Origin: Talaromyces rugulosus
Lineage: Eukaryota; Ascomycota; Eurotiomycetes; Eurotiales; Trichocomaceae
Direction of reading: 5' to 3'
DNA: 64,000 nt
NCBI RefSeq assembly: GCF_013368755.1
Contig: NC_049564.1
Span: 5,092,001 to 5,156,000, forward strand
In this document: positions 1 through 11,244 of the stretch, one piece after another
Numbering within the stretch: position 1 is the stretch's first letter
Layout of the letters: each line of letters opens with the position of its first letter
Translations under genes and position numbers: made by a program
Notes under the pieces: generated by a model
The model's input: only the letters and a program-made list of their open reading frames with translations
What the model was told of the DNA's origin: nothing
The model's database searches: none

Positions 1-2249
1 GCTGTGAAGCGCAGGCAACTCCAGCGGTTGAAGGTTGGGCTGCCAGATCAAACGCACTCGGGTCGACCTGACAAGAGACAATATGCAGTAGTTGTGCGCC
101 TGTAGGATGGTAAAATAGACGGCACTGATGAGACAGCTGTTAGTCGAGGAGTCTATTGAAAGTAATGATAATAATAAGACGGTTGACAAGGGTTTGGCGT
201 ACCAGACTTGATTGTTCGAGCTAGCCGATGGTTGGTGCAGTTCCGATCCACAGGACAAGATACAGCAGCAAGTAGAAGGGAGGGTGAGAGATACACACAC
301 AAGAATTGAGGCGCAAGTGGTGAATCTCTAGAGAGCAAGGATGGATGAGGCAAAGTAAAATACGGAGTAGAAGAGGGAAGCGAAGTGAGGAAGAGAAGAA
401 GAAGCGCAGATAAGGAGGGGAGAGAGAGGCCAAGAGGGAAAGAGGCTGGGAAAGGCGATCGCTGGCGCCGGGCGGCTGGGCCGAACCTTCCCGCCAGTCA
501 CGGTTCACAGTGCCACAAGCAGGTGGCTGGGCGGGTTTTTTCCTCTTTTTTTTCTCTCTCTTTTTTTGTCTTTTTTTTTGCCTTTGTTACTTTCTACTTG
601 TTTGCACTCTTATTGCACAAACATTCAGGAGCGTTTGACACAAGTTACGACTCAGGCTCTGCTGGCGTCATACAGCGAGGGCAAGAAGGATTGACTAGCC
701 ATGCAATTAATTAATAGACCTCCGAAGTGCGACGTGAACACAGCGCCGCTGCCCGGGTCATGCTGGCTGTCTGCGCAAGGAGTCTCAAGCGAAGATACGA
801 AATACAAATCAATGCTGGAATATCCGTAAATTAGTATTCTGAACACTGACCTGAACAGTGAAAAAAAGCGGTGATACTAATCAGGTCTCCGGGGCGACGC
901 TGGCCGCGGCCCGCGATTGGCGGGGGTGGGGCCAGCTAGCTGTGTGCTGGCGTCGTCTTGATGAGTTGTTCACCACCGCCGCCCTGCTTCGCCCTGCCAT
1001 TGGGCCTGTGCAAATGCGCGCAGAAAGCATGTGCCTTGGAAGTGGTGGTACCATGCTGTACGGAGTAGTATCACCTCGAGGCATCGCCGGGGTGTGAGTG
1101 TGAGTGTGATGTGATCCTTTTACAGGTTTTCAGCCGCATCAGCCTGCCTCTGACTGGACCAGCCACACTTTACGAACAAGCAATCTTGAGAGCGTACTCC
1201 GCCAATAATGGCGAATACATGGCTATCGATAGTCGATAGTCACTTATCGATAGGCGACAACTCGTGGGGCTATTGATGGTATGCGCTGAATCTCTCAGGA
1301 CTAACTTCCTTTGCAAATTATAATCCCGTTGTATGGGGTAATTACACTGCAGCTTCGATACTTGAATAAGGGAAAAGCCTACTCTTGCGGCTTGGAAACA
1401 AGTTCTTGAATAATATTATGACATTATTAGAAGCCACTGGTTTAATAAGACTCAGAAATAATAAATAAATAATAAATACAATCCATGGGACCACGACGGG
1501 TCAGCGTCATGCCGTGTCAGACTAGTCCGGTTATGGTTAGACCTCCCGCGCCGTTCTCCACTCGTACCGTTTGTCGACAGCTACATCAATTGATATGTAG
1601 CATACGTATGCGTAAAAGCGATGTGCAGCTGCCTCTGCTGGGCCAACACCACCCCTTGCTACTTTGACATAATATTATGTGATATATCAGGCATCACACA
1701 TGGATCTACGCAAAGTACTCGCTAAGTGACCACTCATAACGTTGAGCAAACCCTGTGTTATTACTAAGCAACTGTAAGCACTTGCTGGGGTACGGGCTCA
1801 CTACTCTGCTCAATAATCCCTAGTAAAATGCTACGGGTACCAATTTTATTAGATATAATGGCCAGTGGCCACTAATACAACTGGCAGGTTTTTTCCCTGA
1901 GTACTTTTTCTTAGGGCCACGTCTGCTCAAATTCGGTCCATCTGGGGGGAAATAGTAATGTGAGGTTATGATAAAGAGAAAAAAGCTTTAATCTAATTAC
2001 TACTCACTACTAGGAATTTACTGTTTAAAATTTGATCTATCCTAGAATTTTTATTTTATTTTTCTTATAAACAACTGCAGCATGCGCAAAAGAACTTCCT
2101 AAATATATACAGCCAAGCGAGATTGATAGAGCGCGCCCATTACGGGAAATTCTAGACCAGTGTTGGTACATTCCACGGTTTCATCGCCTTCTGCCGTGTT
2201 TCGGTATTTTTTAACGATTTTTGTAGTCTTTGACGCCATTGAAACAATG
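1..2249. other. Non-genic left flank
   Basis: No open frame here looks like a real protein. There is a T-rich stretch around 537-590 and a cluster of short ATCGAT-type palindromes around 1220-1250, with AT-rich sequence from about 1800 to 2110. It may hold the promoter of a gene beyond the left edge, but nothing proves that. Confidence 0.5.
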
Positions 2250-3553
2250 AGATCTAAATCAGACGTAAAAGAGGATCTTGAGATCCTCGATTGGTTAACA
2301 CCAGCAAATTACGGTCCTCAGCACAGCGACACCTTTCAGAGGCGACAACCAGGAAAGGGCCTGTGGCTCTTAAATTCGTCCAAGTACGGGGCCTGGCTGG
2401 AATTAGTCAAAATGACATTATTCTATCCAGGTATTCCTGGGGCCAGAAAAACGATCCTGACTGCAACAGTTGTTGGCGATCTCATTACACGATTCCAACA
2501 CAACAAATCCGTTGGAATTGCGTACATCCACTGCAACTTTCATCGGCAAAATGAGCAGAGGATTGAAGACTTACTCGCAAGTATACTAAAGCAGCTTAGC
2601 CAAGAGCAAGCCTCGCTTCCTGACAGCGTGAGGAACCTTCATAACCGGCACAAAATCAAATGGACACAACCATCCTTGGACGACATCTTGAAGACTATTC
2701 AGTCGGGAATTGCTCTGTATTCGAAAGTCTTGATTATAATTGACGCTTTTCGGACAATATTCCTAACCGGGACCTTCAACCTTCAAGCAATATGTAGAGT
2801 AAATATCTTTGCTACTTCGAGGCCCATTCCACTGATCAGTGAGAGATTTGACCACAGCATGACCTTGGAGATCCGTGCCCATGACCAAGATGTGCGAAAT
2901 TATTCAAATATGCGGATATTACATTCAGAGTCAATATTGTTGGTCTTACTCATTGAAGAGATTCAAAATGATATAACAGACGTTGTTGATGGGATGCAAG
3001 TGGTATCCACTTTGACAGTAGGACGCGGAAACCAACCATACACTGGATTTCTCCTAGCACAGTTGTACTTCAACATGATAAAGAGGAAGAAAATCATTAG
3101 AGCGATCAGAAATTCGACGAAAACCCTTCCAAAAGGGAGTGAAGCATATGTCTTTGCATACAAAGGTGCTATGAAAACTTGCCAATGGCGCCCTTTCATG
3201 GATCAGCTGTGCGACGAAACCACTGAATACGATAGAGCTTCAGTATGCACTTGCCGTGGAGGCTGGATCAGAATTAGACCGGGATAACATTCCAGATTTA
3301 GATGATATTGCCTCTATATGTGCAGGCTTGATCATAGTTGACGGAAAAGTAACATCATTCAATTAGTTCATTAAATACAAAAGAATATTTTCAGCGGACA
3401 TGGACCAGCTGACTCCCTTATTCAAAGCACGGCATTGCAACGACTTGTGTTACGTATATTTTATTCGAGTCCTTTAGAGATGGCCCTTGCTCCACAGGCA
3501 CAGAATTTGAAACACGGTCAGACAAATACCCCCTTTGTTACAAGATTGATACT
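2250..3553 (+). pseudogene. Decayed NACHT-domain (NLR-type) gene relic
   Basis: The translated frame matches the NACHT core of fungal ankyrin-type NLR proteins, which are STAND NTPases linked to allorecognition and defence. Recognisable blocks are ILDWLTP, FYPGIPGARKT, VGIAYIHCNF, EDLLASILKQL and NIFATSRP. The P-loop glycine before lysine is arginine (GARKT for GAGKT), and the Walker B block has lost its acidic residues. After about 3230 the homology continues in another frame (ALAVEAGSELD, then ICAGLI, about 3245-3345). From about 3370 a third readable stretch (NTKEYFQRTW, then FRDGPC) is cut by a TGA where TGG is expected. The usual N-terminal region and the C-terminal ankyrin repeats are absent. 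I read this as a truncated, frameshifted pseudogene. An intact gene is unlikely because both nucleotide-binding motifs are damaged. Confidence 0.8.
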
Positions 3554-5698
3554 CTAAGTATTAATGTAGTACTGAACAAAGTAGTCAATTACGGTTCGGG
3601 GAATTTAATTTATCAGAGAACATTTTTGAAAGATTCTGGTAGTAGCTTAATAATAACCAAATTCGAAATTTCTATACGAATTAAACATAAATTCCCACAA
3701 CAGTTGACCACTATATAAACTATATATATCATCGCACTTTCAACAACATTCAACATTACACTAAAACTCAGCTAGTGATATTGCACGTTTAAACGACTTG
3801 AATGTTATTCTTTTAGCCAAAACATATGATATGACTCAAGTGCTCTATAGACACAAAATATATCCTTCTCAAATAAGGCATTCAATGCGATCTATTCCAA
3901 GATTTAGGTCTTGGCATAACACGTGACTGCCCTGCATCGAGGGGTGCCCAAGGCAGGCGTCGTCTCATCCCGCGATATAGACATCAATGTATAGAAAATG
4001 GATATCTTCTCAGACTCGACAGATGGTTATTTTGTTATTTCCCTACAGAGTATTTCTATAATTTTTTCGTCGTATGTATTATTTGTTCTCTGCGAAGAAC
4101 CGGTGGATAAGATCTTAAATTACTGATCACAGATCGGCGGCCTAACGTCATCACACGATTATCACTGGAGACAGACGATCATTAATAGCGCCTATCTGCC
4201 CCCTGTTGTAAATAATATTAATGTAAAGTGATAACTATGCGCGTAAATAATAGTGCTGGCAGCGTGACTGTGGACAGTCAGCAGTCCAAGCATCAAAAAA
4301 AAAGCGCCTAGGCCCACTGGTCTGAGGATGAACGCAATGACACCTGACATCCGGGCGTGCCGCCAGGGGAGGTGGCTGTGCACTGCATTGACTTGCGTGT
4401 CTGTCTCATCTTTCTCTACACATCGTCGACAGCGAGACACAAAAGTCTGAGGCAAGTCTCACGTCGGGGTTAAAAATAGAGTCTGGTCGCACAAAGCCAT
4501 TAATCAATGTACACCAATGATGAAGAATAGCAGCGAGAAAAGGTACCGAGTACGAATTATTACCGCGCAATACGCAGCCCGGTGGAGCCGGCGATCACCC
4601 ACAGCCCTCAGGGCCTAGACAAACGCCCCACCTGGACCCAGCTGACACCCGCTGATTGGCCACCCGCGCTGTCTGCAGCGTCCAGATCGGGGTGACATGG
4701 GCTGAACGCGCGTTGTGGTCGTCGGTCGTCACCAGCCACGCTCGCAGTATATCAATATATCACTCGAGACTCGGCGCGATCTGTAATTAGGTACATTGTT
4801 CTCTGCAAAAGCGCTTCTCATTTCTGCCAATTCCAGGCGTTCCTGACCTAAATTTCCACACTTCAGCACAGCCGCCTGGCCTGGCCAACCACGGCCGAGG
4901 ATTCGCACGGCACCCCACAGCAGGCCCCTCACTGGTCATCTAGCCCCCTCTTTCTGCCTCTTGCGGCTAGCGTGCCGCTCCACCTGGCCAATCCGTGGCG
5001 GGCGGCAACTCTGGGGTCAGCCACTCACATTCAGGCTTTCAGTACATACTCGGTACCACTGTACAATACGTGGTACGTGGGTGGTACGCAGCAGGGCGCC
5101 CCTTCCTGCCTTTCTGCCCCGTCCCGTCGTCTCGCATTATTCAAACCTTCAACCATCAACCTTCCGCCGTCTACCGTCAACCGTCAACCATTGCGTCTCG
5201 ATCGCAGTCATACTTACACCGACATTCGTTTCTTCCTGCCAACGCCCGCCTGCCTGCTCACCTGGCCGCCTCTCGTTTCGCCTCGCGCTCCGGGAATTTG
5301 CCGTTGTTGCTCGTCATCCCGCTAGTTGACATTCCTTGCTCTCCTGCCTCCTTGCTGTCTTGCAAAACAACAACAACCATTGTTCATTCAAGTTGCCTAG
5401 CAGCTTGATAGTCACTCTCTTGGGCCATTTTCTCCTTCCGCTTCTACCGTCGCATTTGGGTTTACCACAAGGGGGGAACCACCAACTCTATTCAGCTCTG
5501 GACAGAATTCCAATGACTCGTCCTAGCTCGTAGGGAGAAAGTCACCACGCTACAAACACTGAGCGAGGATATCCCTCTCGACCTGCGATACTTGCTCACA
5601 TCTCGGCACTCTGGAGTGTCCGTCTGACTATATCGCTTCACCGCTGTTTTTTTTTTTTTTCTTCCTCGAGATCTGCTCCATTTTATCGAATCGCCAAC
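3554..5698. other. Long intergenic region and promoter of the FLC-like gene
   Basis: No supported gene. The first 700 bases are AT-rich. From about 4560 the sequence becomes GC-rich and carries inverted CCAAT boxes (ATTGG at about 4655, CCAAT at about 4989). A pyrimidine-rich stretch with a long T run (about 5646-5660) ends just before the next start codon, typical of a fungal 5' leader. Overlapping short open frames at 4961-5408 lack any recognisable protein features. Confidence 0.5.
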
Positions 5699-7973
5699 AT
5701 GCGGTCGTCAACAATATTATCGTTTATTTGCGCCTTCGTTTCCTTCGCGCCCACGGTGGCCGCCATCAAACTTCTGCAATCCACATCGCTCACCTCGTGC
5801 ATGGACACCACCAACTTCACTGCTTCTCTCTTCAACGTTAGGTTTACTCCCGACAACCAATCACTTTATATCGATATCGATGCCTACTCTTCCATCTCCG
5901 GAAATGTCACAGCTGAACTAGAGGTTATTGCCTACGGCTTCACCGCCATGAAACAATCACTGGACCCCTGTAAAATGAAAACCCAGGGTTTTGGCGGCTT
6001 GTGTCCAATGCAGAAGGGCCCGTTGAACTTTACCCCTACTATAACTGTTGATAGTGATGTGATCAAGCGGATTCCCTCAATTGCCTACACTGTTCCCGAT
6101 CTGGATGGTCAAGTCAGAATCCTTATCAACTCCACAGACACCGGCCAAACTATCGCCTGTCTAGAAGCCAATCTTTCCAATGCCCAGACTGTCTTCCAAA
6201 AGGGTGTCGAATGGGCTCTCGCTGTCATCGCAGGCCTCGGTCTCGTCGCCTCGGCCATCACCTCCGGTCTAGGTCACTCGAACACTGCCGCTCACGTTGC
6301 TGCCAACGCTCTGTCCCTTTTCGGCTTCTTCCAGGCTCAAGCCATGATTGGCGCCACTTCTGTTCACATGCCGCCCATTGTCGAATCCTGGACTCAAAAT
6401 TTCCAGTGGAGTTTCGGCATCATTCATGTTACTTTCATCGAGACCATCGCTACTTGGTATCAGCGCGCTACCGGAGGAACGCCTTCTACCCTACTATCAA
6501 CCGTCCGTACCACTTCTATCCTGGTTGAGAAGCGTTGGATTAAAGACAGTTTCGATATGCTCCGAAGGAGTCTGGACTACCTATCCGAAAGAGATGATAC
6601 CACCGTGTCCGAAAGCACGACAGAAACTATTTCGGGATTGACTCGTGTCGCATTCAAAGCAAACATGGAGGTGACAAATGTCTTCTTGACCGGTCTGATC
6701 TGGTTTAGTGTCTTCGTTGCCCTTGTTATCATAGGCGTCGCTGCTTTCAAAGGTATCTGCGAGCTCTTGGTAAAGCATGGAAAGATGTCGGGCGACAAGT
6801 TCCAGGACTTCCGCAATGGGTGGAAGGTCATCATGCGGGGCATCCTTTTCCGTTTGATCCTGATCGGCTGGGCTCAGATGTGTGTGCTCTGCTTGTGGGA
6901 ATTTACTGTTCGCGATTCGGCAGCCGAAATGGTATTGGCCATCATCATGTTCTTCTCCATGCTAGGCGTTCTCGGATGGGCATCTTTCAAGGTGATCCAA
7001 CTTGCAAAACGCTCTATTGCCATGCACAAGAACCCCGCCTACATCTTGTACTCCGACCCAACCTGTCTCAACAAATGGGGTTTTCTCTACGTGCAATACA
7101 GAGCCACTGCTTACTATTTCGTCATTCCCGTACTCGGTTATCTGCTCATCAAGGGCATGTTCATTGCCTTTGCGCAAAATAAGCCAGTTGTTCAGGCTGT
7201 TGCCTTGCTGATCATCGAAGCCGCCTTCTTGGTTGCTGTCCTTGTTATCCGCCCGTGGATGGACAAAAAGACGAATATTTTCAACATTTCCATTGCTGCG
7301 GTCAATTTTTTGAACGCCATTTTCTTGCTTGTTTTCAGTAATGTCTTCAACCAACCAGTAAGTTTTTTCTTCTTCTCTGTGTTCCGAATACTTGCAGTCT
7401 ACTAATCCCTTTTACTAGGGTATGGTTACTGGTGTAATGGGCGTGGTGTTCTTCGTTATCAACGTGATATTTGCTTTTGTGCTTCTGATTTTGGTCTTGA
7501 TCGCTTCGATTTACGCCATGGTTTCGAAGAACCCGGACATGCGCTATCAGCCCATGAGAGATGATCGTGCCTCCTTCATCAAGTCAAACACCGAGCTCAA
7601 CACTGAGCTTGACGCTTTAGCCAACACGGCTCGCGGCGGCGAAATGGAACATAAATCAACCGCATACCATCCCACATACGAAGACGAGTCGAATTCGTTT
7701 TCCAGCGGCAACGGCGCCAGCATCAACAACGGCCGAAACCATCACGATGGGAATCGGGTACCACCATCCCCAGTCGACCCGTCCGTGCCGCTGTTCCCCA
7801 GCAGCCACGGACCACCTCCATCGTACGACTCGAATGGATACAGCGACATTGCCCGAAGCGGGTCGCCCGCGCATATGGGCGACTTCAACCCCTCCGCAGC
7901 GCTTGCGGCACACAATTTCAGACAGCAAAACAACTCAAGTCCTTGGCAACGAGGAGCTGGTTACGACCATTAG
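5699..7973 (+). CDS. TRP-like / flavin-carrier (FLC) family membrane protein
   Basis: Two exons, 5699-7357 and 7419-7973, split by a 61-nt intron with GTAAGT donor and an ACTAAT branch site, give 737 residues. The first 22 residues are a signal peptide. Residues about 23-165 form a luminal ML-like (TRP_N) domain with conserved cysteines. Several hydrophobic helices from about residue 168 to 600 form the TRP-type membrane region, followed by a polar, low-complexity cytosolic tail. The architecture matches fungal FLC/Pkd2-like proteins, which act in the ER, Golgi or plasma membrane in FAD transport, calcium homeostasis and cell-wall integrity. The long pyrimidine-rich leader upstream suggests a well-expressed gene. 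Family assignment is firm; which FLC paralogue it is cannot be told. Confidence 0.9.
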
Positions 7974-8687
7974 AGTTTTTATTGCGTCGTCTGTTTTTAT
8001 TTTTGAGATGAAGGCATGTCTTAGAAAATTTCTGCTCTTTTTTCCGGAGGGTGTGTAGCAAACTGGTTTGACGGCCTTTTTGTTTTCCTGCGTGATATCA
8101 TATGAATTTCTATTCCTTATGGGTCTCACCCTCTGTACTACTATAGCACCTTTTTTCTCTTTTGTGGATTTACGGCAACTTCTTGGTCGTATCATTGATA
8201 TATATACCTGGCGTTCTGTGTGTTTTTTTCTGTCGTTCATAGCATGTGCGGGAACACCTTGCTGATTTGGGATTGGAGCAATTCTCACTTCGGTCATTGA
8301 TCCATTGTTTTTTTATATTTTTTTTCACATTTTTTTTTGAGAAAAAGGGTGTTTTGCCTATTGATTGGATTATAGGCAGTGGCGTTGACTTTGGTTAACC
8401 ATCTTCAGTAAGAGCGTAGTTGAGTCAATCCAATCTATCACTATTGAATTCAACGTTCTTCAGTAGTAACACGGCGTAGGTTGTTTAAATAATGTAGTTC
8501 ATACAGATATTGTTAAATCCAGTATGGTATCATTTATTCGATACATGATTCTGATAAGAGAAAACAAGAGAAAAAAAGTACTCCCAAAAATCCATAAAGA
8601 TGAAAACGCCAGTGTTAACCTCCTCTCCTGCGTGGATAATACTTTTACATAAAAATATAAAAAAAAACAACCGTGCTATTTTCATAA
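7974..8687. other. Convergent 3' region between FLC-like gene and U1-C gene
   Basis: The two flanking genes are convergent, so this stretch holds two 3' UTRs. It is T-rich (runs at about 8309-8338) and contains no supported gene. Confidence 0.5.
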
Positions 8688-9669
8688 TCACCGCCTATCT
8701 CCCCCGCCTGGAGGCCCGTACATCCCAGGACCTGGAAACCCTCCCGGAGGCGGCGAAATACTTGAGCCAGCACCACCAGGTCCACCCGGCGGCGCTGGAC
8801 CACCGGGGAAGCCAGGCAGCGGTGGGAAATTTGCTGGGAATCCGCCGGGGGGTGGGAAGGGCAGTCCGCCTGGTGGAGGAGGAGGCATTCCGGCTGGAAG
8901 ACCGGTTGGTGGTGTGCCAGATTGACCGGGTCCTGCGGGTGGTCCTCCGGCAGCGTTGGGAAATGGGAAGGGGGGCATGCCACGGGTTCCTGGCGCTGTG
9001 TGAAACGAGCGTGTCAGCTTTGCTTTTTGTTCATATATGTTATTGCGAGTTGTCAACTTACGAGGTAGTCCACCCGGCGCGCCTGGCGGTGGGATACCGA
9101 ATGGCGGAGGTGGCAGCTGACCCGGTCGTCCTATTGAGCAGCATCAGCAGCAATTCCCCTCAACAAGATACTACAAAACAACGTACCAGGCATTATTCCA
9201 AACGGCGGTGGTGGTAGCGACCCGGGAGCGCCAGGGTGCTGTAGCATGGGATTCACTTGGCCCTCGGCAGCGTAGGAACTCGTAATCGAGTCGATCACTG
9301 ATTGAGCTTTTTCATGGCCGATTTCTAGAATGTAGACAAAAACACGTTAATGCACACGTCAAACAGACAAGCAGACTAAATGGGTCGACGCACGTTGGTA
9401 GTATTCAACCACGTTTCGGAGATGGTTTCGTCCCGAGTTGTGAGCTTTTCGCACGCTCATCGAGTCATGCGTGAGGTAGACATCGCAATAATCGCCTGCA
9501 TCGTTCGTAATTAGTTTGTACTCTTAAACCTAGTTGAGAGTGCGTGCTTTGTCATTTCGACGTGGTTACTTTGCACAGTCGGTCATTCGGGGAAACCTAC
9601 AGAAGAGTGCACAGATTGTCAGTTTTGGATGATATAAGCTCAAGAAGCAGGGTACCTATATTTTGGCAT
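8688..9669 (-). CDS. U1 snRNP C protein (U1-C), 5' exon structure uncertain
   Basis: The matrin-type zinc finger is clear: exon 9394-9495 encodes [18 protein letters not shown] and continues to EYYQQIGHEKAQ in the next exon. U1-C is the small zinc-finger subunit of the U1 snRNP that stabilises pairing with the 5' splice site. Later exons 9187-9324, 9062-9130 and 8688-8995 encode a helical segment and then the long Pro/Gly/Met-rich tail typical of the family. An MPKY start lies at 9669, as in other U1-C proteins, but its GT donor leaves the wrong phase for direct joining to 9394-9495. A 20-nt micro-exon at 9577-9596 would restore the frame and give about 216 residues, at the cost of extra residues before the first zinc cysteine. 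An ATG inside that micro-exon is another possible start. Confidence 0.85.
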
Positions 9670-10486
9670 TTTTGAAAGGGTCTGCAGATACTATGGTCTG
9701 CTTCCGGTGGTTGGATCTGGGAGGTTTGCGCTCATGCGCGCGCGTCGGAGTTGGCTTGAGGGCTTTGACCTGGAGACGGTGGGGGTTTGAAGGTCGATGG
9801 TTGTTGGGTTTATTTTTTGTTCAGTTGTGTCGCCGCTAGTCAATATGGAGGTGGTGTCGTAGCGATTTGGCTTTTGGCACTGATTCCACGAGGACGCCAT
9901 CAAGGCCGAGAATTATCAACGGAGGCTGTCCTAGAGGCGGTGTGCAAGGGCAGAATAGTTGATAGCCACGCTAGTCTAAATATGGAAATAAACTTGAAAT
10001 AAACTTGAGACAAGAGATATGTATCTACAGGGTAGCTCGTGCGCAAGATGGCTCTACGATAAGCAGCGAGTACATGGTGAGTCGGAAAATGGCCCGTAAT
10101 ATCCGGTTCACCAGAGATTCTCGGATAGCCGAGTGTAACAGCTCCTCCAGCGATAAACAAGTAGCACTCGGTCAAGACACTCAAGAGTCTTATTAATTTC
10201 TAACACTCGTCTTCGCCGGCGTGCTTTTCCGTGGCAATTTGAGAACATTTACGTGGGCCGGCCTTTTAATCGCGTTGAATCAGATCAATTGATGATGCGG
10301 TGTAAGAAAAATTTGAGGTCTTCACCGCTACGTCATTGAACACCGAGACCCAGCGAACATGCACCTGCATATATCTATATATACATCACATATTTCGACC
10401 TCAATGTGATGTGAATAGAATCCTCACCTTGAAATTTCTTCTATCACTATTGTTCTTCGAACGCCATCTTCCGAGTCTTTCATAGC
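9670..10486. promoter_or_regulatory. Divergent promoter region, U1-C and tautomerase
   Basis: The two flanking genes point away from each other. A TATA-like stretch (TATATCTATATATAC, about 10370-10384) lies about 100 bases before the tautomerase start. No other supported gene is seen. Confidence 0.4.
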
Positions 10487-10936
10487 ATGCCGCTCGTTAA
10501 AATCCACGTCATTAGAGGAACCAGGTCTCCCAATGAGCTGAAAGCACTGGCAGACATCATCCAGCAGGTGATGCGCGATCATTTCAATGCCCCAGAGCGC
10601 GACAGATACCAGGTAATCGTTGGCCTTTCCATCACCGGGGCTCATCCCACATACTAAGTATGCATCCAGATTATCACTCAACATGAAGACTACGAGCTCA
10701 TATGCGAGGATACCAACTTGGGATTTAGCCGGAGCAGGAACATGGTGATTATCAAAATTTTACAGCAGGGCAGGAGCGATCGGCAAAAGCAGGAAGTTTT
10801 CCAAGCGCTCCACGAGAGTCTATCGGCCAAGTGTGGCCTCTCGGGAGAGGATTTGATTATCAGTTGTGCTCAGAACACTCCTGCGGATTGGAGCTTTGGA
10901 ATGGGTGTCGCCCAGTTTTTGACTGGTCAGCTATGA
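10487..10936 (+). CDS. Tautomerase-superfamily small enzyme
   Basis: Exons 10487-10612 and 10670-10936, with a 57-nt intron (GTAATC donor, CAG acceptor), give 130 residues. The protein starts MPLVKIHVIRG, so after removal of Met the N-terminal proline can act as the catalytic base, the hallmark of the 4-oxalocrotonate tautomerase superfamily. The length and the C-terminal block NTPADWSFGMG match the longer Tautomerase_2-like members found in bacteria and fungi, which are often annotated only by family. The physiological substrate is unknown; enol-keto isomerisation or dehalogenation of small unsaturated acids is possible. The mostly bacterial distribution of this subfamily suggests old transfer, but nothing local proves it. 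Confidence 0.85.
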
Positions 10937-11244
10937 ACCTGCGGTGGCTTTCAGTCAAACACCAGAAAACGTATATGGTATTTCATTTTGATTATAATTC
11001 AGATCTAATGATTGTTGAGATATTATCTATCTATGTCGGGCCTATTTTATATAGAGGCCTAGCCGCGGACTCGGGACTTCCTGGTTTAAACCCAGTCCAG
11101 AGATTGCTAGGCAAGCTTCCAAAATCTTGATTTACCTCCAAAGTTCGACGTCACTAGAGAAGAGCAGCTTCAAACTGGTCAATGCTACCATCTACTACCG
11201 ACCTCAGACAGATAAGCCATGGATGAGTGCCTCGTATAGCCACA
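10937..11244. other. Convergent 3' intergenic region
   Basis: Lies between the convergent tautomerase and transporter genes. No gene or repeat is evident. Confidence 0.4.

Noticed and set aside
4961..5408. Three overlapping plus-strand frames upstream of the FLC-like gene
   Set aside because: All three frames are open by composition in a C-rich leader; none looks like a protein.
8600..9217. 205-codon plus-strand frame over the U1-C exons
   Set aside because: It spans introns of U1-C and has no domain; produced by the proline-rich opposite strand.
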